Assembly (NCBI RefSeq): GCF_040812395.1
Contig: NZ_JBFNXH010000006.1
Coordinates: 62,001 to 126,000, forward strand
Direction of reading: 5' to 3'
DNA: 64,000 nucleotides
Source: Paenibacillus_E sp040812395
GTDB taxonomy: Bacteria; Bacillota; Bacilli; Paenibacillales; NBRC-103111
Shown: piece by piece, positions 50,896 through 60,168 of the stretch
Layout: each line of letters opens with the position of its first letter
Numbering within the stretch: position 1 is the stretch's first letter
The notes under the pieces: generated by a model
Told to the model about the DNA's origin: nothing
The model's input: the letters and a program-made list of their open reading frames with translations, nothing else
Databases searched by the model: none
Translations under genes and position numbers: made by a program

Positions 50896-51408
50896 TTAAT
50901 ATTGGACTAACGAAACGACATCAATACCATTCAGCTTATCTCTGCCATCCAGGTATGAAAGCTCAATCAAGAATGCTGCGCCGACAATATCTCCGCCAAG
51001 CTGCTTGATTAAGTCAATCGATGTTTGTATGGTACCGCCTGTAGCCAGCAAGTCATCGGCAATCAGCACTTTTTGGCCCGGTTTAATCGCATCTTTATGC
51101 ATGGCTAATTTATCTTTCCCGTATTCGAGGGCATAATCGGCCTCGATGGTTTCGCCAGGCAGCTTGCCGCTCTTGCGGATCGGCGCAAAACCTACTCCTA
51201 GGGCATAAGCCAAAGGAGCGCCAACAACGAAACCGCGAGCTTCAGGTCCGGCAATCACATCGATTTCCTTCTCTTTAATCATTTCTTTCAACTGATTGAT
51301 CGCCTCTTGATATACAGCTCCGTTTTGGAGAAGTGTTGTAATATCCTTGAAGCGAATGCCTGGTTGCGGGAAGTCTGGGATAACGCGAATATAATCTTTG
51401 AAATTCAT
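50896..51408 (-). CDS. apt: Adenine phosphoribosyltransferase
   Basis: This purine salvage enzyme makes AMP from adenine and PRPP. It has 170 residues. The PRPP loop is VLIADDLLATGGTIQTSI, and GPEARGFVVGAPLAYALG is the adenine site. The start overlaps the recJ stop by ATGA, so translation is coupled. The recJ-apt-relA order is widely conserved and puts PRPP and purine use beside (p)ppGpp metabolism. Confidence 0.97.
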   Translation of the reverse strand: MNFKDYIRVIPDFPQPGIRFKDITTLLQNGAVYQEAINQLKEMIKEKEIDVIAGPEARGFVVGAPLAYALGVGFAPIRKSGKLPGETIEADYALEYGKDKLAMHKDAIKPGQKVLIADDLLATGGTIQTSIDLIKQLGGDIVGAAFLIELSYLDGRDKLNGIDVVSLVQY

Positions 51409-53858
51409 ACGATTTCCTCCATTTTTTCGTTTTGAGATGTTAGTTGTTCAACAATCCACTGCTCCAGCTCTTTAGCTGACGAGTACATCACGATCGATTC
51501 AACTTCCTGACGATGCAGCCTGTCTTGATACAAACGAGATGTTGTTAGATCCCTTTTGGCCGGAGCTGCTTGCAACCTAACGACGGCCCCTTGCCGCTCG
51601 ATGAACCCTAATTCTTCGAATACGGATAGGATGAATTGTATCATAGCTGGGGAAAGACCTGAACGCCGACTAAAGGCTTGCATGAATCTTTGATCTCCTT
51701 CATTCAGAGATCCTTCTTTCTGCAGAAGCCCATACAATAGCTTAAACATATCGCGCGACGGCATTGTACTGCCCGTATTCGTGCCTAACTCCGCAAACAC
51801 TGCATAGCAGCGCATCATCCCTCGCGCCTGCCGGAGCAGACTTTGCAAGCTTTGGGCGCTGCCAGGGATCGAGTACAGCACAATGTCCTGCATGCTGGCA
51901 AAATCCAGCTCAGCAGCCTTCGCATTGCCTGCTGCAAGCTCACCTGTATCCTGAACGATCCAGTAAGGAAAAGAATCGCCGAGCTGGAACGATGCTGCAG
52001 CAAATGGCCTGTCATCCCGTTCATTAAACAAAACAAAGGCTGCACTCGAATTAGAACCCGTGTTGCCTACACCCGCCGATAAGGCTTGCTGCAAAGCGGT
52101 GAGCTTCCCTTCCAACTGAGGCGCACCCCGCCAATCAAACAGCTGCACATGGGTGATTCTCAAATCCTGCATCACAATTTGCGGCTTACGAACGCCGTTC
52201 CATTCATTAATGGACAGTTCACCAAGCACATCAAGCCGAGCTGCCGGCGCTATCAAACTCGTAAGGCTTCCTTTGCCGAAGCCTACAGCTTCAACGGAGC
52301 AGCTTACTTCGTTCTGCACTTGAGAAAGCGCAAGCTTCAGATGCTGCTTCTCTTTCCCCATCGTGCGGATTTCGCCCAGCGACATATCCGTGAATACAAA
52401 TCTCGGCGCAGGGTTCCCCATGCCGAACGGCGCCAGCTTCTCCAATTGCTCGATGCCCGCAATCGGCACATCAGCCAGACTGACAACCGCGTCCGCTTTC
52501 AGCAGAGGAATGAAATCCTGTTCCGTCAGCGATTCAGCCGCAAGCTCATTCAGCTTGAGCGTGAAAGCATCCAAATGGCTGCGATCCAGGCTCATTCCTG
52601 CCGCCGCCTGATGACCGCCGTAGTGATCAAGCCAGTCCTTGCATGCGGTCAATGCTTTATACAGATCGAACCCCGCAATGGAACGGGCGGAGCCTTTCGC
52701 TATCCCCGTTTCCGGATTAATGCTGAGCACAAGCGTTGGGCGATAAAACTTTTCCACTATTTTAGAAGCGACGATGCCGACTACGCCGACATTCCACTCT
52801 TCTTTGGCGACAACAATGACTTTATCCAGGCCGCTAGCCCACTGTTGCTCAGCCATTTCCAATGCTTCCTTCGTCATCTCTTCCACGATGCGCTGACGCT
52901 CTTTATTCAACATATCCAACTCGAAAGCAATTTGTTCTGCTTCCAGTTCATCAGTTGTTGTAAGCAGCTTCACCGCTTCGTCGGCGCATTCCAGCCTTCC
53001 GCTTGCATTAATGCGAGGAGCCAGTGAAAATCCGATATGTGAGGCGGTCACTTCTTTACGCTCAATGCCGGATACGCCGATCAAAGATCGGAAACCCGCA
53101 TAGGTAGAGGCTTGCATGCGTACTAAGCCTAGCTTCACGATAAGTCGATTCTCACCGGTAAGCGGCATCAGGTCGGCGACTGTGCCCAGCGCAGCGAACT
53201 CCAGCAGCTCCTCAGGCAAGCGCCCAAGAAGCGCATGGGCAAGCTTAAAAGCCACACCGACGCCCGCTAGATGCTTAAACGGGTATGAACATCCCGGTTT
53301 CTTGGGATTAATAACCGCGAGCGCATCAGGTAATATCTCCGGCGGTTCATGATGGTCTGTAACAATGACATCCATGCCCAGCTCTTGAATGTACTGAACT
53401 TCATCTACGGCGCTGATCCCCGTATCGACGGTGATGAGCAGCGAGACGCCCTGCTCTTTGGCCAGCGCAATTGCCGATCGATTCAAACCGTATCCTTCAC
53501 GGATCCGATGCGGTATATACGTATCGAAGCGTGCGCCTAAGCTTCGCAGCAAATGTGCCATCAACGACGTACTGCTTACGCCGTCGGCATCATAATCCCC
53601 ATAGACGCGAATGTGCTCATCGCGCTCTATGGCTTTCTGGATGCGCTCAACAGCAGGACGCATCCCATCCAGCAGGAACGGGTCAAGAAAGTGATCCGCT
53701 CCGCCATGCATAAACTGTTCAGCTTCCTGAACGGTGTGTAAACCTCGGAGAACGAGCATTTTGGCGACGAGCGGATCGATATGTAAGTCGCGGACAAATG
53801 TTTCTATGAGTGATTCGTCCGCATTTCCTATGCTCCATCTGGCCTTGGGGGCTAGCAC
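51405..53858 (-). CDS. recJ: Single-stranded-DNA-specific exonuclease RecJ
   Basis: This 5'-3' exonuclease on single-stranded DNA works in recombination and mismatch or base repair. It has 817 residues. The DHH core motifs are YGDYDADGVSSTSLM, VDTGISAVDE and VTDHHEPPE; the DHHA1 domain follows with GGHQAAAG, and a C-terminal domain typical of Bacillales extends about 250 residues beyond the core. I start at GTG 53858, 9 nt after AAGGAGG; an in-frame start 33 nt upstream lies inside the hairpin repeat. The ribosome binding site is the last part of repeat copy B. Confidence 0.95.
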   Translation of the reverse strand: MLAPKARWSIGNADESLIETFVRDLHIDPLVAKMLVLRGLHTVQEAEQFMHGGADHFLDPFLLDGMRPAVERIQKAIERDEHIRVYGDYDADGVSSTSLMAHLLRSLGARFDTYIPHRIREGYGLNRSAIALAKEQGVSLLITVDTGISAVDEVQYIQELGMDVIVTDHHEPPEILPDALAVINPKKPGCSYPFKHLAGVGVAFKLAHALLGRLPEELLEFAALGTVADLMPLTGENRLIVKLGLVRMQASTYAGFRSLIGVSGIERKEVTASHIGFSLAPRINASGRLECADEAVKLLTTTDELEAEQIAFELDMLNKERQRIVEEMTKEALEMAEQQWASGLDKVIVVAKEEWNVGVVGIVASKIVEKFYRPTLVLSINPETGIAKGSARSIAGFDLYKALTACKDWLDHYGGHQAAAGMSLDRSHLDAFTLKLNELAAESLTEQDFIPLLKADAVVSLADVPIAGIEQLEKLAPFGMGNPAPRFVFTDMSLGEIRTMGKEKQHLKLALSQVQNEVSCSVEAVGFGKGSLTSLIAPAARLDVLGELSINEWNGVRKPQIVMQDLRITHVQLFDWRGAPQLEGKLTALQQALSAGVGNTGSNSSAAFVLFNERDDRPFAAASFQLGDSFPYWIVQDTGELAAGNAKAAELDFASMQDIVLYSIPGSAQSLQSLLRQARGMMRCYAVFAELGTNTGSTMPSRDMFKLLYGLLQKEGSLNEGDQRFMQAFSRRSGLSPAMIQFILSVFEELGFIERQGAVVRLQAAPAKRDLTTSRLYQDRLHRQEVESIVMYSSAKELEQWIVEQLTSQNEKMEEIV

Positions 53859-53867
53859 CTGGTGTGT

Positions 53868-53949
53868 CCTCCTTAAAGTTTTGCTATGCAAAACTATCTT
53901 CGTAAGCGTTAACTTAGAGCTTTCCGTTAGGAAAGCTTTCTTCGCAAGC
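53868..53949 (-). repeat. SD-adjacent hairpin repeat, tandem copies B1 and B2 (upstream of recJ)
   Basis: Two units in tandem. On the minus strand B2 (53949-53910) is GCTTGCGAAG, then AGCTTTCC/GGAAAGCT. B1 (53907-53868) is GCTTACGAAG, then AGTTTTGC/GCAAAACT, then TTAAGGAGG, the recJ ribosome binding site. Both stems differ from copies A and C by paired changes. Confidence 0.72.
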
Positions 53950-53973
53950 TAAAATACTAATGTTCATACAGAC

Positions 53974-54927
53974 TTAATGAAATATAGTCGGATATTCACT
54001 CAGTTCGGTATCCGTATTGTTTTTATAGGGATAACCGGCATCATATGGATTCACATGAACAAAAACATCCGTCACATGATGGAAGCGTTTCATCAACTGC
54101 TGTTTGACGATTTTTGCGATATCATGCCCCTCGAGCACCGAAATTCTCGGGTTCACGCTAATTTTAATATCAACGATGACATAATGGCCATGTTCTCTTG
54201 CTCGCAAATCATCTACAGCGATTACACCCTTAATCGTCTGGACCGTTGTTATGAGATCTGCAGCGTCTTCCTGATGCAGCACATGATCCATCGCCCGATG
54301 AATGGCATCCATTACGAGCGAATACCCCATCCTGAGAACGAGTGCAGAAACGAATAACCCGGCAATCGGATCAAGATAGTAAAGCATCTTGAAATCCAAA
54401 TATTGCCCCACTAAAGCTCCGAACACGCCAACAAGCGCCGCAATTGAAGAGTATACATCGGAACGGTGCTCCCATGCATTGGTAATTAATGCCTGTGACT
54501 TCAATCGTTTCCCCAGCCGGAATTTATACTGAAACATCGCTTCTTTAACAACAAGCGAAATGCCAATTGCAATAAGCGCATACGCTTTAGGAGCCGCCTC
54601 AATGCCCTGCCACATCGACTTGATAGCTGAGATGCCGATCTCCAGCCCAACAACAAGCAAGAGAACGGAAACGACGATGGAAGCAATAGACTCCGCTTTC
54701 CCATGACCATAAGGATGATCTTCATCCGGCGGCTTTTTCGCGGCTCGAAGTCCAATTAGAACTATGAAAGAGCCGACTACGTCAGATGCTGAATGCGCGC
54801 TATCTGCCAGTAGCGCTTTGCTTTGCGCCATGTAACCGACGATACCCTTGAGAAGCGCAAGTGCCAGATTGCCGACAATTCCTGCCCAGGCGGCGAATTC
54901 AGCCTTTTGAAACCTCTCTTCATTCAC
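53974..54927 (-). CDS. Cation diffusion facilitator (CDF) metal transporter
   Basis: This is an efflux transporter for divalent metals such as Zn, Mn or Fe, in exchange for protons. It has 317 residues with about six helices. The metal site in helix 2 is DSAHSASD; HPYGHGKAES is the next motif, and helix 5 has YLDPIAGLFVSALV with its Asp. A cytoplasmic C-terminal domain follows (VDDLRAREHGHYVIVDIKI). I start at GTG 54927, after GGGGAG. It lies 68 nt after secF with a hairpin between. Metal specificity is not evident. Confidence 0.93.
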   Translation of the reverse strand: MNEERFQKAEFAAWAGIVGNLALALLKGIVGYMAQSKALLADSAHSASDVVGSFIVLIGLRAAKKPPDEDHPYGHGKAESIASIVVSVLLLVVGLEIGISAIKSMWQGIEAAPKAYALIAIGISLVVKEAMFQYKFRLGKRLKSQALITNAWEHRSDVYSSIAALVGVFGALVGQYLDFKMLYYLDPIAGLFVSALVLRMGYSLVMDAIHRAMDHVLHQEDAADLITTVQTIKGVIAVDDLRAREHGHYVIVDIKISVNPRISVLEGHDIAKIVKQQLMKRFHHVTDVFVHVNPYDAGYPYKNNTDTELSEYPTIFH

Positions 54928-54949
54928 GTACTGCCACTCCCCCTGAACC

Positions 54950-54981
54950 GATACAAAGGCCGCGTTAACTTTCACGCGGCC
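54950..54981 (-). terminator. Probable terminator after secF
   Basis: GGCCGCGT and ACGCGGCC are exact arms around an 8-base loop, then TTTGT on the minus strand. A GC-rich stem with a short tail. Confidence 0.6.
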
Positions 54982-54995
54982 GGTTATTATGGTTA

Positions 54996-55919
54996 TTACG
55001 CTGCAGTTTTCTTTTTAGAACTTAAAGATTTCCGTTTTAATAAATACCAGAGTGAACAAGCAATAAAGATTGAAGAGTACGCGCCGCTTGTCAATCCGAT
55101 CAGTTTGGCGAGCGCAAACAGTTTGATTGACTCGCTTCCGAAAATGTAGAGACAGCCTGCAGCAATCAAAACGACGAGTACAGTATTGATGTTCCGCGCC
55201 ATTGTCTGCCAGATACTGTTATTCACAAGATCGACAAGGTCTTCATCCGTCTTCAACTTGGCAAATCTTAAGTTTTCACGAATTCGGTCAAAAATAACGA
55301 TTTTATCATTAATGGAATAACCGATTGTGGTTAAGACAGCCGCAAGGAACGGTAAGTTCACTTCAAGACGGAAAATCGCGAACATGGCGATAACAAGAAA
55401 TGCATCGTGCAGAATCGCGATAATCGCGGCCAAAGCAAAGCGCCATTCAAAACGAATACTGACGTATACGCAGATTAGAACGCTCGCAATCGCGACGGCG
55501 TAGACAGCTTTCAGCAGCAGCTCTCGGGCTAATTGAGGATCCACCGTATTTACTTCTTTGGAAACTTCAACCCCATATGCGGTGGCAAAGGCGCCTTGAA
55601 TCTTAGTCACTACATCGTCTGCCAAAACATCATCAAAACGGATGGATACACGATCACTGTTATTGCCTCCGATTGTTGGATCGGCGAATCGCGATTTCAC
55701 ATCTCCGCTAGTAGTCAACTGTTTCAAAATCTCATCGACCTTGGCTTTGTCCAACTGTTTGCCAACAACGAGATCAATATTGGTTCCCGCTTTAAAGTCG
55801 ACCCCGAAGTTCATGCCCGCAAATAGCAGAACAGCTAGGCCTGCAATGACGATTACCAAAGAAATTGCAAAAAATTTGTTGCGGTTCTTTACAAAATCGA
55901 ACTGTTTCTTAGAGCTCAC
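54996..55919 (-). CDS. secF: Protein translocase subunit SecF
   Basis: This proton-driven partner of SecYEG pulls exported proteins out of the channel with SecD. It has 307 residues and six helices. Typical blocks are FGVDFKAGTNID near the N-terminus, VSIRFEWRFALAAIIAILHD and GYSINDKIVIFDRIRENLR. The start overlaps the secD stop by 11 nt. B. subtilis has a fused SecDF; here they are two genes, as in other Paenibacillaceae. Confidence 0.96.
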   Translation of the reverse strand: MSSKKQFDFVKNRNKFFAISLVIVIAGLAVLLFAGMNFGVDFKAGTNIDLVVGKQLDKAKVDEILKQLTTSGDVKSRFADPTIGGNNSDRVSIRFDDVLADDVVTKIQGAFATAYGVEVSKEVNTVDPQLARELLLKAVYAVAIASVLICVYVSIRFEWRFALAAIIAILHDAFLVIAMFAIFRLEVNLPFLAAVLTTIGYSINDKIVIFDRIRENLRFAKLKTDEDLVDLVNNSIWQTMARNINTVLVVLIAAGCLYIFGSESIKLFALAKLIGLTSGAYSSIFIACSLWYLLKRKSLSSKKKTAA

Positions 55920-57144
55920 GGATGTCTGCCTCCTTCACACCAAAATAACTCGGCTTTTTCAGCAAGTTGCCTCGGATGATCAGATGCAGCAGCCATCTCG
56001 ACAAAATGACATTCGTTAGAATACTAATGATAATACTCATCATTGTAATAACTGCAAAGCCGCGGATGGCACCATTCCCGACGTAATACAAAACGATACC
56101 CGAAATCAAATTCGTTACGTTCGCATCCATAATCGTACGGAAGGAATGTTTAGAGCCTGCTTTCAAGGCGGACATAATACTTTTCCCTGAACGGATTTCC
56201 TCGCGGATTCGCTCGTAAGTAATGATATTCGCATCAACCGCCATACCTGCCCCTAAGACAAGGGCGGCAATCCCCGGCAATGTTAATGTCGCATTCATAA
56301 AGTCAAATACGGCCAGAAGAATCCAAACGTATGTAATCAAAGTAAAAGCAGCTACAAGACCTGGAGCACGATAATAGATCACCATAAATAGGAAAATCAG
56401 AATCGAAGCAATCAGTCCTGCTCTTGCTGTTTCGTGCAACGATGCCGTACCTAGCGTAGCGTCGACACGTTGAATGTACTTTTCAGTCAACTTTAACGGC
56501 ATAGCGCCTAAATTAATCAGTTTCGCAACTTTAGTCGCTTCTGTCACGCTGGATTGATTGATAATCGCGGCATCGCTGTCGATTGGATACGGAACAGATG
56601 CTGTCGATTGCAGTTCTTCGTCCAAATAAATTGAGAGCGTACTTCCTGTAAGCTTCGTTGTAACTTCTTTAAACTTCTCTCTGCTTTTCAACTTAATTTC
56701 AACAATCGGTTGTTTCGTATTGGGATCATAGCTTAACTTCGCTGCGTTCTCAACGAAATCCGTACCATTCATATAAACCGTTCCATCAGGTCCCCGAAAA
56801 GTCAGCACGGCTGGTTTGGACATCAAACCCCTAACCTCATCTTCGTTCTTTACACCTGCTAAACGCACACGAATGCGATCGCTTCCCTCCGTACTTACCT
56901 CAGGTTCTGCAACTCCAAGGCTATCCGCACGTTTGGCAAGACTTTCTGCCGCTTGCGTAAGCGTTTCCTTCGTCAGCGGCTGACCAGCCGTTAAAGGCTC
57001 AGCTGTGTACAAAATTTCGAAGCCGCCTTTCAAATCCAAGCCAAGCTTAATTCGTTCTACAAGTTTAGGACTTGTTGCACCGATACACCCGAGCACAACA
57101 ATAATCGTTAAAAAAAAGAACGAGATTCTTTTCCAATCCAGCAT
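55909..57144 (-). CDS. secD: Protein translocase subunit SecD
   Basis: This is the large partner of SecF. It has 411 residues with one N-terminal helix, a big extracytoplasmic P1 domain (about 30-230) and five C-terminal helices. LGLDLKGGFEILYTAEP is the first family motif, and GMAVDANIITYERIREEIRSG is the functional motif in helix 4. Start ATG 57144 (MLDWKRIS) has AAGGGAG nearby. It is first of the secD-secF pair; comN lies upstream on the same strand. Confidence 0.96.
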   Translation of the reverse strand: MLDWKRISFFFLTIIVVLGCIGATSPKLVERIKLGLDLKGGFEILYTAEPLTAGQPLTKETLTQAAESLAKRADSLGVAEPEVSTEGSDRIRVRLAGVKNEDEVRGLMSKPAVLTFRGPDGTVYMNGTDFVENAAKLSYDPNTKQPIVEIKLKSREKFKEVTTKLTGSTLSIYLDEELQSTASVPYPIDSDAAIINQSSVTEATKVAKLINLGAMPLKLTEKYIQRVDATLGTASLHETARAGLIASILIFLFMVIYYRAPGLVAAFTLITYVWILLAVFDFMNATLTLPGIAALVLGAGMAVDANIITYERIREEIRSGKSIMSALKAGSKHSFRTIMDANVTNLISGIVLYYVGNGAIRGFAVITMMSIIISILTNVILSRWLLHLIIRGNLLKKPSYFGVKEADIREL

Positions 57145-57257
57145 CTCTTGCTTGTCTCCCTTCCATACTCAATATTCCTATTATACTCAGGTGCGAAAAG
57201 TGAGTCAATTTAAGTAAGTTTATGTAACTTGCTTAATTTTCATCAAAAGAAAAATAA

Positions 57258-57277
57258 GCCCGTTATTAGAATTGGGC
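57258..57277 (-). terminator. Short terminator overlapping the comN stop
   Basis: GCCC and GGGC arms around a 12-base loop, followed by TTATTTTTC on the minus strand. The comN stop codon lies inside the hairpin. The stem is short, so it may act only partly. Confidence 0.55.
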
Positions 57278-57616
57278 CCCTTTATATGCACTAAGCGTCA
57301 TCCAGTTCATAAACTGTGTTGATTTTAGGGACAAGATGTCGTTAACTACTTGATGCAGCGGAGGCACACCGGTTTTGCGGTATTTTTCGCTGACACAATC
57401 CCATATTTCTTTGCCGCTGACATGCTCATAGCCCAGCATAATAAATTCTTCAACCTTGCTTAAACATAAGCTCTCGATAATCTCGTTCAGTTCAAGATCA
57501 GAGAGTGCATCCGCATCCGAATATTCTCCCTCTCCTTCGCGGATCAGGTCTTCGGCCTTTTCAATTTCCTTGTCCTCCGGCATTGTGTGTATGTGATCGT
57601 TGTCTTCCTCATTCAT
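57266..57616 (-). CDS. comN: Post-transcriptional regulator ComN (YrzD)
   Basis: This small regulator of 116 residues belongs to the post-transcript-reg family. In B. subtilis ComN acts on comE mRNA and is linked to late competence. The family core is residues 45-110: LNEIIESLCLSKVEEFIMLG, then EIWDCVSEKY and NDILSLKSTQFMNWM. The N-terminus is acidic and variable. Its place between secD and spoVB is the B. subtilis order. The ribosome binding site TTAGGAGG is the end of hairpin repeat copy C. Whether this host is naturally competent is not known. Confidence 0.9.
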   Translation of the reverse strand: MNEEDNDHIHTMPEDKEIEKAEDLIREGEGEYSDADALSDLELNEIIESLCLSKVEEFIMLGYEHVSGKEIWDCVSEKYRKTGVPPLHQVVNDILSLKSTQFMNWMTLSAYKGAQF

Positions 57617-57624
57617 AGGGAGAA

Positions 57625-57665
57625 CCTCCTAAGAGTTTTCCGTCAGGAAAACTTGCTTCGTAAGC
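57625..57665 (-). repeat. SD-adjacent hairpin repeat, copy C (upstream of comN)
   Basis: On the minus strand the element is GCTTACGAAG, CAA, then GTTTTCC-TGAC-GGAAAAC, then TCTTAGGAGG, which is the comN ribosome binding site. It is nearly identical to copy A before pdhB. Confidence 0.75.
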
Positions 57666-57795
57666 AATAATGGATACACTATTCGATGCCCATCCACCAT
57701 TTTCCTGCACGCAGCTATAACATGTCCGTAAAATGTTAGCATGAGCTTGGCCAATACTCGCATATCCATAGATTATATACGTATGGGAAGAGGGA

Positions 57796-59370
57796 ATGGC
57801 ATTGACCAAGCAATCGTTTATTCGCGGGACGATGATCCTGTTAGCCGCTGGTATTTTGAACCGAATTCTCGGCTTCATTCCCCGCATTACACTGCCGCGT
57901 GTTATTGGAGCAGAGGGTATTGGCATTTATCATATGGGCTGGCCCTTCCTCTCTGTCATCCTAACCATCATCACAGGCGGTATTCCTATCGCCATTGCCA
58001 AATTAATCGCTGAGGCGGAAGCAGAACGCAACGAGACGCGGATTCGCAGCATACTAAGAATTGCACTGTTTATAACGATTGGCTTAAGTTTGATTTTCAC
58101 CATTATTTGCGTTGCCGGCGCTTCCTGGATCACAAGCCATTTGCTAACTGATGCACGGGTCTACTACACCTTCCTCTGCATGAGCCCGATGATTCCAATT
58201 ATTGGCATTTCCGCAGTCTATCGCGGTTATTTTCAAGGCCGGCAGAACATGATACCTACGGCTTCTTCGCAAATCGTGGAAACACTAATTCGCATTGTAA
58301 TGGTGTTGGTATGTTCATATGTGATGATTCCATATGGGATCGAATACGCAGCCGCAGGTGCGATGGTCGGCGTACTGGCGGGAGAAATAGGTGGGCTGCT
58401 CGTGCTTGCCATCCATTTTAAACACAGTAAGAACCGGACTATAGCCGCGTCAGCCAAAGTTCAAATCGGTACGGATCATATGGGCGGCAGGCTCTCCAAT
58501 CTCCGGCGCATTATGCGCATATCCGTTCCCGTAACAGGCAGTAAGCTGATCGGCGCCGGTTCTTATCTCCTAGAATCCATTCTTATTGCTCAAAGCCTTG
58601 CCATAGCCGGCATTTCCACCTCAGTCGCCACAGCGCAGTATGGGGCTTTGCAAGGAATGATCTTCCCGATTCTTCTGCTGCCTGGCGCGTTAACGATGTC
58701 CTTATCCGTGTCGCTCGTACCTTCTCTCAGCGAAGCTGCCGCACGGAAAGATATGAAGACTATTCATATGCGCCTTCATCAGTCCTTACGGCTTGCTCTG
58801 ATAACGGGGGCCCCTTTTGCAGTTCTGATGTTCGTACTAGCCGAGCCCATCTGCGCTTTTATGTACAACCAGCCTGATGTAGGGATTATGCTGAAAATGA
58901 TGGCCCCCGTGGCAATATTCATTTATTTCCAAGCTCCTTTGCAATCAACGCTTCAAGCCTTGAACAAACCAGGAGCTGCCCTTATCAATACTTTAGTTGG
59001 TTCTGTTATTAAGCTCGTTCTTATCTACCTGCTTGCCAGTAAACCAGAAATGGGGATTCACGGCGCGGTATTCGCTATTAATGTGAACATCGTATTAGTA
59101 ACTCTCCTGCACTGGAACAGCGTTGTCAGACTGCTGAAATTTCGCATGCAAGGCAGCGATTTCGCCAAAATCGTAGCCGCAATGGCACTTTCAGGCATGT
59201 GCTGCTACGCCGTCATGTACACGCCTTGGCATGCTGCCGACTGGGTTCGCTTTACTGCATCTTGTCTCATCGGCGTTATCATGTATATGATTTTTATCAT
59301 GCTGTTCCGTCTTATTAATCAGAATGATGTGATTCGTTTATTAAAAATGGGGAAGAAAGTGATTCAATAA
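57796..59370 (+). CDS. spoVB: Stage V sporulation protein B (MOP-type flippase)
   Basis: This polysaccharide-flippase-type membrane protein is needed for spore cortex formation in B. subtilis, probably moving lipid II in the mother cell. It has 524 residues and about 14 helices. Motifs are LAAGILNRILGFIPRI at the N-terminus, RGYFQGRQNMIPTASSQIVE, and PYGIEYAAAGAM, all close to SpoVB. ATG 57796 is used here; TTG 57802 would start MTKQSF like the B. subtilis protein and has better spacing from AGAGGG. It is divergent from comN and convergent with yrbG, which ends 4 bp away. Confidence 0.94.
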   Translation: MALTKQSFIRGTMILLAAGILNRILGFIPRITLPRVIGAEGIGIYHMGWPFLSVILTIITGGIPIAIAKLIAEAEAERNETRIRSILRIALFITIGLSLIFTIICVAGASWITSHLLTDARVYYTFLCMSPMIPIIGISAVYRGYFQGRQNMIPTASSQIVETLIRIVMVLVCSYVMIPYGIEYAAAGAMVGVLAGEIGGLLVLAIHFKHSKNRTIAASAKVQIGTDHMGGRLSNLRRIMRISVPVTGSKLIGAGSYLLESILIAQSLAIAGISTSVATAQYGALQGMIFPILLLPGALTMSLSVSLVPSLSEAAARKDMKTIHMRLHQSLRLALITGAPFAVLMFVLAEPICAFMYNQPDVGIMLKMMAPVAIFIYFQAPLQSTLQALNKPGAALINTLVGSVIKLVLIYLLASKPEMGIHGAVFAINVNIVLVTLLHWNSVVRLLKFRMQGSDFAKIVAAMALSGMCCYAVMYTPWHAADWVRFTASCLIGVIMYMIFIMLFRLINQNDVIRLLKMGKKVIQ

Positions 59371-59373
59371 CAG

Positions 59374-60054
59374 CTATCGTTTTCTATCCACAAATAATCG
59401 GCCCCTGTGATCGATGGAGCAATAGAAAATTTCTTTGAAATCATGGGCTCCTTTCGCTTGAAGCTGATTTTTCAGCCAAAACCTGGTTTTTCCTAGCTTT
59501 TCGAGATTTTCATCTTGCACTTTACCGTCCATAATGAGAGGCAGTGGCAGACCTTCATAGCGAATCGTTCCTTTCAGTCCGTCCGCTACCTTGACTGCCT
59601 CTTTCTCTTCTTTTTCCACAACACTCAACTTCCCCGACGGCTCTAATATGGCAAATTCCACGTCAGCAATACTCATAATCTTATTCTGTCTAAGCTGCAG
59701 CATTAAATCATCCAAATTATAGCGATGCTTCTTCATTTCTTCTCGATTGATCGAACCATTCTCAATGAGAACGCTCGGTTTCCCATCGAATAGCACACGG
59801 ACGGTCCTGCTTTTCAATGTGATAAAAGCAATGGCAACTTGAATCAGCACCAGCGTCAGCATGGGAACAAGTCCATCCATGAGCGGTTTCCTTGCATCTT
59901 CGAGAACGAACACCGCAATTTCTGCAATCATAATGGAAATGACAAGATCGAACAGGGATAACTTTCCGATTTCCCGCTTCCCCATAATTCGAAGCATCAG
60001 AAATACGACAAAATAGATGAGCACTGTGCGCAAAAAAATAGTCAGAATGTCCAT
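59374..60054 (-). CDS. yrbG: DUF421 membrane protein (YrbG/YetF-like)
   Basis: This membrane protein of 226 residues has three N-terminal helices and a cytoplasmic two-lobed DUF421 domain. Motifs are LRIMGKREIGKLSLFDLVISI and the VLIENGSINREEMKKHRYNLDDLMLQLR region (in two blocks). YetF-type relatives in B. subtilis spores are germinant-receptor-associated channel components, a recent finding for 5AF and YetF proteins. The location beside spoVB is conserved. The function of this member is not established. Confidence 0.9.
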   Translation of the reverse strand: MDILTIFLRTVLIYFVVFLMLRIMGKREIGKLSLFDLVISIMIAEIAVFVLEDARKPLMDGLVPMLTLVLIQVAIAFITLKSRTVRVLFDGKPSVLIENGSINREEMKKHRYNLDDLMLQLRQNKIMSIADVEFAILEPSGKLSVVEKEEKEAVKVADGLKGTIRYEGLPLPLIMDGKVQDENLEKLGKTRFWLKNQLQAKGAHDFKEIFYCSIDHRGRLFVDRKR

Positions 60055-60168
60055 TGAGCGAGCCTCCCCGTGATCTAAAGATTAGGCTTACGAGTTCTCG
60101 GAGTTCAATGGTATTCTGACCGCTGATGATCTTCATCATGCAGATTTTACGTATTCAATTGTTGGCAA

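Noticed and set aside
52086..53027. 313-codon open frame on the plus strand
   Set aside because: Fully antisense to recJ, whose motifs are intact; no ribosome binding site and no family pattern.
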